Source: Diphasiastrum complanatum
Lineage: Eukaryota; Streptophyta; Lycopodiopsida; Lycopodiales; Lycopodiaceae
Length of the DNA stretch: 64,000 nucleotides
Assembly (NCBI GenBank): GCA_029204225.1
Contig: CM055097.1
Span: 74,796,860 to 74,860,859, forward strand
Direction: 5' to 3'
Made by a program: the position numbers and the translations under genes. Positions 43,911 through 55,649 of this stretch are shown here, piece by piece. The notes below the pieces were generated by a model that was not told where the DNA came from, searched no databases, and worked only from the letters and a program-made list of their open reading frames with translations. Numbering within the stretch: the first letter of the stretch is position 1; each line of letters opens with the position of its first letter.

Positions 43911-44368
43911 GTTAGAAATCAGAGTTTATCTGATATACATTTTATGTAAGCTCTAAATGTGATACTGTAATTAGTGTACAGTTAATTAGATTTGCTATAT
44001 TCAGTCTCGTTAGGATATATTGATCGGGCACTAATCCCGTAGATGGCTACTTGGGTTAGCCGGGTAGCCACATGTAGGAAGAAATTAGCCTGTACATTGA
44101 TTTTGAGTTTATTATGCTATACTCAGGGGCATGTCCTGGGTTTGTCAGTATATGTGGCCATATTGGGCCTAACTTTAGTTCGGCAGGTGGTAGGCCAGTT
44201 TAGTGACACTTGTTGAGCCCATGCAGTTTGGGGTTTTGCTATATGCACAGTGTTTCTTCATAATAGACTTAACTTTTGTTGTGCCATCTTTGAGAGCTTG
44301 TGAGGGGTAGCTATGGTGATTGTGTGATGTAATCTGCATACTGCACTAGGTTCTATTGGAATTTCAAC
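43911..44368 (+). repeat. 3' LTR of element F
   Basis: About 458 bp. Its ends GTTAGAAATC and GGAATTTCAAC are near inverted complements, although the outermost bases are not the usual TG..CA. Its last 140 bases match the truncated 5' LTR. Confidence 0.8.
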
Positions 44369-44370
44369 TG

Positions 44371-44553
44371 AAGAAAGCTAGAATATTTTCGCAAACGGTT
44401 CGACATAGTTTTGCGACTTTTGAGGCTTGAACAAGATACTGTTTCACGAATCTTTTGTGTTAGTCACAAATAGAAAAGTTATGAGTTTGCGTCCATTTTT
44501 TTTCTCATCCTTTGTCAAGTAAACTGCGTGCTTTGTTGGTAGAATCAAGTTGC
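44371..44553 (-). repeat. G-family LTR fragment
   Basis: It matches 46831-47017 ('gaagctagaatattttcgcaaac', 'gaggcttgaacaaga', 'tttgtcaagtaaact', 'tagaatcaag'). It is directly joined to mid-integrase sequence, so it is a deletion scar rather than a proper 3' LTR boundary. Confidence 0.85.
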
Positions 44554-46230
44554 TTTATGAACATCCTTACTAGAAGGTGTTCTAGTCATCTTGCCTTTAA
44601 GACAGGATTCGCAGGTAGTTTGAATATCTCTACTTTTGATTTTGACTCCTTGAATTCTCTAACTTTTATTGGCTTGGTACAAGGCTTTCATGTTCATATG
44701 ACATAGCCTTTTGTGCCACAATACATCTGTTGATTCCTGAGTTTGATTGACTTGTTCGATTCTTATTCGAATGTTCAGGTGATACAAATTTCCTTCTCTA
44801 CTACCTTTAGCAATCAGGTTATCAGAATCTTCCTCGAACACTTTACAAGAGTTCTTTGTGAAGGTTACTGACATGCCTGTATCAACTATCTTAGCTACGG
44901 ATAGAAGATCTTCATCAAGAGTAGGGACATAGAGAACTTCCTCCAGCTTCTTGTCTCCTTGATTCGTGTCTAGCCATAATACACCAATTCCATCACCACG
45001 TGTTTAGAACTGTCTCCAAGTATAATGAATCTTGAATCGTTCACCGTCTTCTACTTAGACAAAATTTATTTCGAGGAAACAAAATGTGAGGTGGCTCCCG
45101 AATCAAGTACTACTTCTCAAATTGAATTAGATGAACAACATAGATAAGTAATAACATAAGCTGTTGAATTCCTTGTTTGTCTTCTGCTGCTCTGGAGCAT
45201 TTGGCATTGTCTTCGACATAGTTTGAATCTGAAGGTTCACTTCAATTCTGCTCCTTTTTGTTTCTGGGATTCTGATAACAGTCTACTGTTGCATGACCCC
45301 GTTTATGAGAATGAATACATTCAATCTTTGGATTTAGCCAACACTTTTCTTCTGTGTGACTTGATCTTCTGCATCTGTTGCAGATCTTCTTATCACCAGA
45401 ATTCTTTTGCTGTTTTTTAGATTGTTGTTCATTAGTCTTAGACTCATTCCTTTTGAACGACTCCCTCTTAAACTTAGACTTTCTAGTAGATTTATTCTTT
45501 TGAGTAAATAGAGCATTTTTTGAATCACCATTTTCGTCATAGCGTTCACGAGAATCTATTTCTTCCTTTGCTCCGTCTATTGCCTTTTGAAGTGTCATTG
45601 TCGCATCTTTCGCCAATAAGGTTCGAGTTGTGTGGAATGACCTGGGTAGGGCCCAAAAAAGATTTCTAAGCTATTTCTCCTTAGAAATTGTATTTTTTGC
45701 ACCAGAATTCTGCAAGGAACTAAATAGATCTTAAATCTTTCGCACAAATGTGTTCAAGTCTTTGTCGTCCCACTGTAGGTAAGTTAATTGGTCCTCCAAG
45801 AACATGATCTGATTATGAAATCGAGTCTCATTCTTGGTTTGCAATTCTTTCCATAAATCCTTTGCGTTTGAAATTGACGTAAGATCCAGCATTATATTGT
45901 CATGCACTGAAGATGCAATAATTGTTATAGCTTTGTCATTTTTTAGATCCCATTCTCAAAATTCTTTGCCAGAAGTAGCTTCTGGCTTTTCCTCAATTGG
46001 TTCTACCCATTGCCATAGACCTTCGCCCTTCAACAAGAGTGAAGTTTTTAATCAAATCAAGTAGCTTGAACCTTTTGGGTCCAAGATTGTAGTGATCTTA
46101 GCTTGAATATTGGTGATCGACAACATCTTTTAGTTCTGAATAACCTCCAAATAGCGGCTTACTGATGGATGTATGAAGAATGCTGAGAGGGATTTGAAGC
46201 TAATATTGTATCAACTTTTGATTCCGTATG
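44554..46230 (-). pseudogene. Copia G: Gag, protease and integrase N-terminus
   Basis: Minus-strand pieces: Gag N-terminus (46190-45620, broken), then frame 45616-45242 with two zinc knuckles, CNRCRRSSHTEEKC intact and CIHSHKRGHATVDC with Ser for the second Cys. Protease remains lie near 45110-44990 (DSGATSHFVS-like, broken). The frame 44874-44659 has GSREGNLYHLNIRIR and VLWHKRLCHMNMKALY, the GAG-pre-integrase zinc half. The rest of integrase, RT and RNase H are missing. The two-knuckle Gag groups G with B. Confidence 0.82.
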
Positions 46231-46241
46231 CCCTGATACCA
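46231..46241 (-). promoter_or_regulatory. Primer-binding site of copia G
   Basis: Plus strand 'ccctgatacca', giving TGGTATCAGGG, one base changed from the usual tRNA-Met site, next to the LTR at 46243. Confidence 0.8.
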
Positions 46242-46242
46242 C

Positions 46243-47018
46243 TGTAGGAAAATAGTAATTATTCTTCCACAGAGAACACGATGAAAGTTCGAATAAATCA
46301 AACTAATATTAATGTCTTCAATCGCGATTTTATCTGATCTATGTACTAATAGAACAATATTTATTCTGATTGAATATGCGTGCAAAAATTATATGCGGAA
46401 GTAAGATATTGTATGCGGAAGTATGAGACAACTTAAGACAATTTAGACAATAAGAAACTATTGATCAAAAACGAATTTTTATGACACTGAATCCGATTCA
46501 TCAATATACATTTCTTGTTGTCTTATCTCACTGTTGTGTCTCTGATTGAGTTGTTTTTCAACGAGTAGTGCATATGTATTTATATTGCTACAGGACAAGT
46601 CTTTTGGCCTTTTATTTACTTTAACAGTAGAAATCTAACCGTTTATGACGATTGATATTCAAATAGATGGTCTGTTTCCAGACTCAAATAAATTATGTTC
46701 GCGAATATTTTGCGACAGTCTGTCTCTTTGTCTCAGCTTCATGTTTTGCGAATTGTTCATGACACTTGTCTCTTTGAGACATTTTCGTCTTTCGCAAATT
46801 GTTTGCGACAGATGACAATTGTTGAGTTTGAAGGAAGCTAGAATATTTTCGCAAACTGTTCGAGATAGTTTCACGACTTCCGAGGCTTGAACAAGACACT
46901 GTTTTACGAATCTTTCGTGAATCTTTTGTGTTGGTCACGAATAGAAAAGTTACAAGTTCACGTCCATTTCTTTCTCATCATTTGTCAAGTAAACTGAGTG
47001 CTTTGTTAGTAGAATCAA
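46243..47018 (-). repeat. 5' LTR of copia G
   Basis: It runs from TGTAGGAAAA beside the primer site to about 47018, where gypsy sequence begins. The right-hand 187 bases recur at 44371-44553. The part 46700-46930 repeats the words TTTTGCGA and TCGCAAA in both directions with GACA runs between. Confidence 0.75.
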
Positions 47019-48200
47019 GATCTGTCTGATCAATTGTTCTACAGTTCCTCCTTAAGCCTCCTTCATGTTCCCAAGATTTATCATCGTCTGTCCGTCCCTC
47101 CCATCGAACCTGATGCTTGGTAACTATACAATTTTTTAATCGTTTAGTTCTTGTATACAATATCTTTTTGGGTTCAAGTCGAGATACACCCGATGATTCA
47201 TCCAACAAGTTCAATTGATTTTCAGATCCAAGATACTTTTCTTGAGTCAGCTTACGTGAAATATCGAATGCACTTGAGATCCTTTTGGGAGTTCCAATTG
47301 GTAAGCTAAGGATCCAATCTTTTTCAAGATCTGATACGGTCCTCTATATCTAGGGGACAATTTATAATGCTTGCTGGTACGCATTACACTAGAAATCCTT
47401 CAAGATTCTCAAATATATCCAATCCTCCACTTGAAAGTCTCTCGGCGATCTTTTCAGATTTGGATAATGTCTGTCCCTATCTTGGCACACTGGACATTTT
47501 CAAATGCAATCAATAGTATTTCTTGCATATCATATAGGAAATCCACTACCTTTTGAAACTTGATCGTCCGAATCTCTACCGTAATGGATGATCTAGGCTC
47601 AAAACCGCACGTAAGCATAAACGGGCTATAACCGATAGCCGAATGCTTACTATTGTTATAGGCAAACTCGATCAATGGAAGATATTTCTCCCAATCAGAT
47701 TGTCGTTGGAAAACATATGTTCAAAGCATTTGTTCCATCGTCTGATTTGTTCTTTCCGTCTGTCCATCCGTCTCAAGATGATTAGAAGAACCCAAGCTCA
47801 GAGTCATCTTTAGTTTAGCAAACACGGCTGACCAAAAGTGATCGGTGAACTTTGGATCGCGATCGCTCAAGATATCACTTGGTAATCCATAAAGTCTAGA
47901 CATTTTACAAATTTTTGAGCTAAATCAGAAGCCTTCGTGGTGGTCTTTACCAGAATAAAAGTAGCCAATTTGATAAGACGGTCAACGTCAACTCAAATTG
48001 CATCATGCTGGTTGTTTGTCCGCGGTAACCCAACCACGAAATCCATGGAAATACTATCTCATCTCTTATCCGAGATATCCAATGGATGCAACAATCCGCT
48101 AGCCTTATGGTGTTCAACTTTATTCAACTGGCATTGGTCACACTTGACACATAAGATTCTATAAAGGGCTTGAGTTTTGGCCAATAAAAGTCCCTTTGTA
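47019..48200 (-). pseudogene. Gypsy chromovirus H: integrase and chromodomain-like tail
   Basis: Minus-strand reading from 48200: CDQCQLNKVEHHKASGLLHP, then SISMDFVVGLPRTNNQHDAI with the first catalytic Asp, DVDRLIKLATFILVKTTTKA, then (47903-47721) GLPSDILSDRDPKFTDHFW with the second Asp, TDGQTERTNQTMEQML with the Glu, and (47675-47454) EFAYNNSKHSAIGYSPFML. The C-terminal frame 47214-46978 gives EPKKILYTRTKRLKNCIVTK then HQVRWEGRTDDDKSWEHEGG, a chromodomain-like ending. One TAA and a TGA break the first half, and a shift lies near 47700. RT and Gag are missing. Confidence 0.88.
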
Positions 48201-48219
48201 CCAAATCTAATGTACGATG

Positions 48220-49678
48220 TGTTGGAAATTAAGCCCACAATTGTCTCCTTGGAATTATAACTTAGACAACCAAACTATTTAAAGAACATCTACAAACGGG
48301 CTTCCGGCGGATCTTCAGCAAAGGGTAACCAATCCCGTCATAATTTCAAATTCAAATATTAAGTTTAATAACTTGAAGTCATTGAAGACTTGGCCATCTT
48401 CAAGGACTTCCACAAAACTTGCATCTAGAACAAGTTTGCAAATTTACATTACCTTCTCAACAATCTGCAGAAATACACTAAGTGTCACACAGTTTGCATT
48501 TTTCGCACTTTTCCGAAAACTGCGACACTTGCCTTTGGCTTTTTCCGTTCAATTATTTTGAAGAAGTCAACTTGTTCATAGTTCAAAAGTTTAACTATTT
48601 TCAACACCTTCGGCTTTTTTGCATTTTTCCAAAAAATGCGAAGAGAGAGAAAATTCATGAACGTCCTCTATTTTCAAGGGTTAAACTATTAAAGATACCT
48701 TCGACTTTTTCTAAAGGGCACCTTAAACTTGTTTAAGGGCACCTTCGACTTTTTCACATTTTCCCAAAAAGTGCGAGAGACTTAAACTGTTAAAGACATC
48801 TTTGCCTTTTTGAGAGCACCTTTAAATTTTTAAGGGCACCTTAAACTTGTTTTAGGGCACATTCGGCTTTTTCGCAAAATCCCAAAGAGAGAGAAAAATG
48901 CCAAAGGTCGTCTATTTTGAACGAGGAACGTTCCCAGCCACTTCTTGAAATTTGCAAAGACATCCTCGTCCGCATCAACGTTTCTGATTTGTTGATCGTA
49001 TATACTATGTATAGTTGTCACAAAAGCCATATATTTTCCTTGCCTAATTAGGTGACAAACATTTATTGTAGTTAATACATGGATGCAATCTATAAATAGA
49101 TAGATCAAGGGTTGCTCCGTCCATGAGACGTATTTTTGAGCCTTCCAGTTACGCCGTCAATTTTTTGTTGTAATTGCTATTTGATTGTGCTTCAATGTAA
49201 TATAGCAGCAGCACACTTTTCTATTTGTGTATAACGTAGATGAATGCTTGTTGTAATTGAATGCAGTTTATCATTGTTTGATCGCGCTTGTTTACTCACT
49301 CTGATCAAAACACGGACGTGTACGACTCCGCAGTTTCTGATCAGACGATGGTTGTCTTTGATGCTTGAGGAACTTGCGATATCATACTGCTCTTTCTATC
49401 TATTTCAGAACTAAACTTCATATTGAATCTGATTTCAGTAATACCACATGCAAACCATTTCTAATCTCTTCGGTGGACTATACTCTCGTTTTTGTGAGTT
49501 TGAATTAATTTTTAAGATCATGTTGAGAAATTAGAACACTTAAAGTTGTGATTATACTTAGCATAAGATGTCTATTAGACTGTTTTTACATCTAGCAATT
49601 GATTGTAATGGGAGAGTTGTTCCGCAATATTCCTACTCTCTTCTCCATTCGTGTTCTTCTATCTCCCTTGCACCGTCA
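48220..49678 (+). repeat. 5' LTR of copia K (about 1.46 kb)
   Basis: It starts TGTTGGAAATTAAG and ends CACCGTCA, four bases before a variant primer site. TATAAATAG at about 49092 suits a core promoter. The part 48490-48900 has four degenerate copies of a small hairpin, such as TCGCACTTTTCCGAAAACTGCGA at 48503-48525 (shown in part). There is no 3' partner in the window. Confidence 0.7.
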
Positions 49679-49681
49679 GAT

Positions 49682-49692
49682 TGGTATTAGAG
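49682..49692 (+). promoter_or_regulatory. Variant primer-binding site of copia K
   Basis: TGGTATTAGAG, one base changed from TGGTATCAGAG, next to the LTR end. Confidence 0.75.
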
Positions 49693-49743
49693 TGGAGTCC
49701 AAATAAACCGAGAGATTAAGTTTGTTCTGATTCTATTACTATA

Positions 49744-50680
49744 ATGATGCTCATCTTGGTAGCTCTTCATCTTCATCAATCAGCAAAGCTAGAATCATTG
49801 ACAAGTTCAACGGTTCTAACTTCTACATCTGAAAGTTAAAACTCCGGATGATGTTGATAGATAAAGATCTTTGGGATGTAGTAGAAGGTGCTGACTTAAA
49901 ACCAGAAGATGGTGATCAAGCAAAGGCATGGAAGATCAAATATCAGAAGGCTAAGCTTAGCATGTATCACACTCAATCTGGCCAACTCCCAAATATCCCA
50001 CGTTACCACATGCAAAACTCTAAGGATGCATTAGATTTGTTATCAAATCTCTATGAGACTCATGATGTAACCACTAGATTACATCTTAGAAGGAAGATCT
50101 TTACTCTTAACATGTCTGATTCTATTGGCATCACTTCTCACATCAACAGCTTCAAGTCTTTAATGGATCAGTTGTTAGTTGTAGAATGTTCTATTCAAGA
50201 TGATAATGTAGTTATGACCTTGCTTTCTTCTCTTCCAAGGTCGTATGAACACTTTCCGGGTGATGATCTCCACACAACCCGACCTCACTCTTCAAAAGGT
50301 GATTGGTCATCTTCTTTAAGAAGAAATGCGGAGAAAGACCAGCAGCCTGTCCATCAAAGACAAATCCATGGCTCTATACACCAAGAAGGAACACTACTCC
50401 AAGGGCAAGAATCAAGTGCGGCAGCAACAGGAGAAGCTCACACTCAAATTGAACATGGTGGATCGCGCAAGAAACTCTTCTACAGATATTGCAAGAGAGC
50501 CAATCACGACATCAAGGAGTGTCACATCCGCATCTACAACGAGGCAACGAAGCAACAACAACAGCAGCCAAACTCCTCCAACGTGGCAGAATTCAAGGAG
50601 CAAGATACACATTTGTTAATGGCTTACAACAACAACAACGAAGACTGTGATAGTTGGTACCTAGACAGCAGCGCTACCTA
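49744..50680 (+). pseudogene. Copia K: Gag with compensating frameshifts
   Basis: Gag reads SKARIIDKFNGSNFYI, then TGA (49830-49832) at the conserved Trp, then KLKLRMMLIDKDLWDVVEGA, MYHTQSGQLPN, LHLRRKIFTLNMSDSIGITS and VMTLLSSLPRSYEHF. Near 50260 the frame slips and the true linker continues in the next frame (MRRKTSSLSIKDKS, 50326 on). Near 50460 it slips back to give KKLFYRYCKRANHDIKEC, a knuckle with its first Cys changed to Tyr. The two shifts cancel, so one frame stays open from 49848 to 50681. The protease start SWYLDSSAT lies at the end, followed by TAA. It is related to Gag of C. Confidence 0.87.
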
Positions 50681-52089
50681 ACACATGACCTCTCGCAAGG
50701 AATGGTTTACGGAGTATGCAGCTTACAGCAAAGATCAATTCATCTACCTCAAAGATTCAAGCAACATACGCGTGGAAGACAAAGGAACAGTAAAGATCAC
50801 ATTCAACAACGATCTATCTATTTGTGTTCCCAATGTCCTTCACGCTCCTTAGCTATCAAAGAACCTATTATTAGTCTCTAAGATAACTGATGAGGGCTAC
50901 ACTATTACTTTCTTATCCGAGCAGTGTACAATATTTGAGGAAGATACTACTCTGACTACATGCACTAGAGTCAAAAATCTTCATGTACTCTCTAATCCAG
51001 TTGCATTAGCTAGTATTTGTAATGAAAATGTAAATGACAATGTTGTTATGTGGCATAGTCAATTTGGGCATGTGAATACAAGATCATTTTCTTACATGCG
51101 TTGTAATAATTTAGTTGACGGATTGAATTTCCCTTCTTCATTAGATAGTAAATCTTTCTTTTGTGAATCATGCATCTACGGGAAACACTCTAGAAGCACG
51201 TTTCCAAAATCACATTCCATCAAAACAAAGCATGTATTGGATCTTGTACATAGCGGTCTCTATGGTCCAATGCCAACTCCATCCTTAGGAGATGCAATCT
51301 ATTTCATCACTTTCATAGATGATTATTCTAGATGGTATACAGTCATGTTCATTAAGCACAAATCTGAAGCTTTTGAATGCTTCAAGAGATTCAAGGCCAT
51401 GGCAGAGACACAAACATTTACAAAAGTGAAGGCACTGCAAACTAATGGGGGAATACATTTCTAACGAGATGTCCGACTACCTGGCTGAACATGGTATTAG
51501 AAGACAGTTCACCACTTCCCATTCACCTCAGCAGAATGAGACTACAGAAAGGAAGAATCAAACTCTTCTCAACTCAGCCAGATCCATGCTACATCAAGCA
51601 CACCTACCTATGAAGTTCTGTACAGAAGCTACTGCCACAGTCTGTTACGTGCAGAACAGATCCAGCACCAAAGCCGTCAACAACAAAACTTCTTATGAAG
51701 TTTGGCATGGACACAAGCCTAGTGTCAGCCATTTAAAAATCTTTGGTTGTATATGCTTAGGAAGAAACTGGACCATAGGACAAATAAATGTATTTTCACT
51801 GGCTATCTTGATGAACATAAAGCTTATAAGGTTTATGATCCATCCACTAATGTAGTATTTGTCTCTAGGGATGTAATATTTCAAGAACATACATACTATG
51901 ATTTCAAACAACCATCGATAAACGATGCTATGTCATTTTATCCTATTTTACATAGCATGGATTCTTCCAACGTTGATGTTCCTTCTACAGAACCTGCAGC
52001 TACAGCTACAGAAGCCAAGCAACCGACAGTACCTATCATCAGACCAGACCAAGCTAGAGGACATCAAGAATCACTACAAAGTGATTGCT
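50681..52089 (+). pseudogene. Copia K: protease and integrase
   Basis: Protease continues HMTSRKEWFTEYAAYSKDQF in frame after the stop, with DSSA for DSGA. The GAG-pre-integrase zinc motif is MWHSQFGHVNTRS (51048) and FCESCIYGKH. In the core, the first Asp is Gly (LVHSGLYGP), the second is Asn (LQTNGG), FITFIDDYSRWYTVMF is present, and the Glu is kept (TTERKNQT). The C-terminal half runs SYEVWHGHKPSVSHLKIFGC, then by a shift RKKLDHRTNKCIFTGYLDEH and VSRDVIFQEH. A shift also lies near 51448. At about 52089 the sequence changes to another copia element. Confidence 0.88.
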
Positions 52090-54540
52090 ATGGGAGCTAG
52101 AGTCAACGGAAATTGACTCTACAAATTGAGTGCGAGATCTTTTACTCAAGCTATGGTAAGCACTGTTGATAGTCGAAGTTATATTTGGCATCAACCATCT
52201 GGTCATATTAGTGCTCAAAGTTTACAGATTCTCAAAAGAGGTAATCTAGTTATTGGATTGTCTGATATTTCTTTTGAAGGAAAGATCTGTGAAAGTTGCA
52301 TTTTGGGAAAACAACATAGAGGGAGATTTCTCAAAAGTGGAGCAAGGAGAGCCAGTGGCATCCTCAATCTTGTCCACAGTGATTTATGTGGACCAATGAA
52401 GACTAGATTCACTGCTATTACTTTATTACCTTCATTGATAATTATAGCAGATGCATTTGGATTTATTTTAGTAAGCAAGAAATTAGATGCTTTTTCTAAG
52501 TTTAGGGAATTTAAGACATTAGTTGAAAAGAAAACAAGATGTAGCATCAAGACTTTGAGATCTGGTGGAGGTGGTGAGTACTTTCAACAAAATTTATTGA
52601 CTTTTGCAAAGGTCAAGGGATTAAGAGACAGACTACAACACCTTATTCACCACAACAAAACAAAGTTGCAGAACAAAAGAACAAATCCATTGTTGAGATG
52701 GCAAGGGCGATGCTCAAAAGCAAGGGTTTGCCAAACACCTTTTGGGTAGAAGCTTGCAGCACAGCTACATGTATCCTAAATTGGTGTTCTACAAAATCCG
52801 TGGAAGGTAAGACACCTCATGAAGATTTTACTAGAAAGAAATCTAATATTTCTCATTTGAGAGTATTTGATTGTGATGCTTACGCTCATATTCTTGATGA
52901 GAAATGAAAGAAATTGGATGCAAAAGCTATCAAGTGTATTTTCCTTGGATATGATGAGAAGGCCAAGGCATATAGGATGTATGACACAAATGCACAAAAG
53001 CTTGTGATTTCTAGGGATGCTACACATGAACAAATTGAAGCAATCATTGAACCTTTTGATGAGGGAGCAAAAGTTTAGCTCAAGAAAGAAGTGGATTTTG
53101 ATATGAAAGATCAAATAGACAAAGGCAAGCCTGATGCTGAAGTTCCCAAGAGAGTACCTAAATGGTACTTATCAATTACAGATGATGCAAAGAAGAGAGA
53201 TATTCTCGAATTTAGAGCAGGGAGAGCTTACAAGATCAAGTAGAAATCGAAAACCTCCTACAAGAAGATGAATCTAGCCCTAATGGGTTCTGTGCTCAAG
53301 GCTCAAAGAACAAAAAACTTTCGATAAAGCAAAGGAGCACAAGGAGTGGCGTGCAGCTATTGAAACAGAAATGGAAGCCATATCAAAAGATAAGACGTGG
53401 AACTTGGTTGAGCTCCTGATGGTAAGACGCCTATCACTTGCAAATGGATTTATAAGATCAAATATGGAGCGGATGGGCAACTCAACAAGTACAAAGCACA
53501 ATTGGTGGCGAGAGGACTTGAGCAGAAGAAAGATATTGATTTTGTGGAAACCTTCGCACACCCGTAGATAAGATGGTAACTATACGTTCTATCATTGATA
53601 TTTCTGCTTTCTATGGTTGGAAGATCCAGCAAATGCATGTTAAATCTAGATGAAGAGGTGTACTTAGTACAACCTCAAGGATTTGCTGAGCCAGGGAGAG
53701 AGCATCTTGTTTGTAAGCTCAACAAAGCTATTTATGGATTGAAGCAAGCACCATGGGCATGGTACTCTTGCATTGATGAACACTTCAAGTGAAGGGGAAT
53801 GGTAAAGAGTAATGCTGATCCTAATCTTTATATTCTAAGGCAAGATTTAGATATAGTGTTCATTGTGTTGTACATGGATGATTTGATTATTACAAGAAGT
53901 AATGAGAGCCTAATTGATGAAATCAAATCAGATCTCTCCAATGCTTTTGACATGAGTGATCTAGGATTGATGCACTATTGTCTTGGCATTGAAATATGGC
54001 AAAAGGAAGACGTTGTCTTTCTTATACAAAGCAAATATGCACGAGATTTGTTTTATAAGTTCAATATGCAGGATTGTAAGCCTTTGAGCACACCTATGGA
54101 TGTCAACACAAAGCTTACTGCATATGATGAATATGACAAAGTGGATGCTTACTTGTACAGGCAGTTGGTGGGTAGTTTGATCTATTTGAAACACACATGT
54201 TGGTGTTGTTAGTCAATTTATGCAAGATCCTATTCAAGCACACTAGAAGTCTACTAAATGTATTCTCAGATACATTCGAGGGACATTAAATTTCGGTTTG
54301 AAGTATGATCAGCCTGAAGTGCCAATGTTGGTAGGTTACATTGATGCCGATTGGGCAGATAATATTGATGACAAAAGATCTACCAGTGATCATACAACAG
54401 TTATGGTACAGCTGCAATTTCATGGAACAACAAAAAGCAACCTACAGTAGTCTTATCCTCGATGGAAGCTAAATATCATGCACTCAGTAGGCATAATGCA
54501 TTGCACCGAGAAAAATAGATTGTTTCATTTTGTAGCAAAG
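52090..54540 (+). pseudogene. Copia L: integrase, RT and RNase H
   Basis: It enters at GAG-pre-integrase: SARSFTQAMVSTVDSRSYIW, CESCILGKQH and LNLVHSDLCGPMKTR (52126-52749), a core with FIDD lost and SGGGGEY for SDNGGE, then the end of integrase in another frame (52698-52907: MARAMLKSKGLPNTFWVEAC). RT pieces: EWRAAIETEMEAISKDKTWN (53348), GLKQAPWAWYSCIDEHF (53735) and a YMDD box (53871-53882; Met for the usual Val). The frame 53799-54212 is the best preserved. RNase H gives DADWADNIDDKRSTS and LSSMEAKYHALS before 54500. Stops and shifts are numerous. There is no LTR on either side. Confidence 0.88.
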
Positions 54541-55649
54541 AGATCAAGCACAAGGAGCATGATTGGAAGGATGGTCATGATTAGACTCCACCTATTCAAG
54601 AGCCTAAGAAAAAGTATTTGTTAATCCGCCAAGAAAGTGAAACCCGTTGGGAGCAAGAGACTGTACACGATACTCTTTGGGACACTTTTTATAAGGTCCT
54701 ACAATTAGGATGCAATAGCTAAGCAAATTGTAACAAAGCAACACACGAGAATCGGATGGTGGAAAAACCAACCCAACCAAACCTAGATCGAATGGATCTA
54801 GCCCCCAAGCTATGGATCAATCTCTCACAAGGGACAGAGAATTCACACCAATATCATGTAGCTACTAACATCATGATCAAGCATACACTAGTGAAATTCC
54901 AATGGGTATACTTGTACCTAGCTCCAAGGCCCATGCACCACTAGTAGTGCACTGTGAGAGAGAAAATCAAGTATAGAAAACTCGGGTAGAGAGAGAATGA
55001 GTCAAAAACACCAAAATCTCAATAGTCACAATATGGCAAAACATGCCCAACTTTCCCTACATGAGAGATACCGAATTCCTATAGTGGAGTTGCATGGAAA
55101 GTCCACTTAACTGAACTAATTCGCCTACCAGAGATCTACATGTGTAACTGCATGCATGGATGTTGCATGTACTACATGTCAACTCATAAAACTGCCTAGA
55201 CATGTGTAGATCACATAAACTACTTTGCATGTTGTATGTACTGATTGCATGTGGCTTGCATGCATACAGTATGACTTTGCATGTTATCTAAACTACTTCA
55301 TGTCATCAAAATTGAACCTATCTAACTCAAATCCGAGCTATGATAGAAGGATATGTGCTCAATTCACACTCCTTTTATGTACAGCATGAGATTTAGTGGA
55401 AATTACCATGGACATGGCCCCAAACTCGAGATAAGAAGATAATATTTTAATAATCTTCAAAATTGGGTCTCATCATCCAATTCTCCTATGACTCATTGAT
55501 AGACCCATAAAAATTTAAGGTAGGCCTAATGAGATATAATCCAAGATCAGTTGTGAGCATGACATTCTTTCCCTTTTATTCAAGTTATGACCTCAGAACT
55601 TAAAGTTAGAAAAATACATTTCAAGCTGCTTTCTTATTCTCAAGAATCA
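54541..55649. other. Stretch without recognised coding sequence
   Basis: About 1.1 kb after copia L. No pol motif. The part 55130-55290 repeats 'gcatg' words many times ('tgcatgcatgga', 'ttgcatgtact', 'ttgcatgttgtatg'). It is probably LTR or leader sequence of an unidentified gypsy element, because a gypsy tail follows. Confidence 0.45.

Larger units (their letters stand above)
33811..44368 (+). mobile_element. Element F: LARD-like, non-coding interior, interrupted by E
   Basis: A partial 5' LTR end (33811-33950) matches the last 140 bases of a full LTR at 43911-44368 with about ten differences. A primer site follows the first, and a purine-rich GAGCTTAAGGGAGAGA precedes the second. Removing nested element E leaves about 4.3 kb of interior (33965-37571 and 43256-43910) with no gag or pol motif. 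LTRs, primer site and polypurine tract around a long non-coding interior define a large retrotransposon derivative, mobilised, if at all, by proteins from elsewhere. The first part of its 5' LTR has been lost. Confidence 0.75.
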
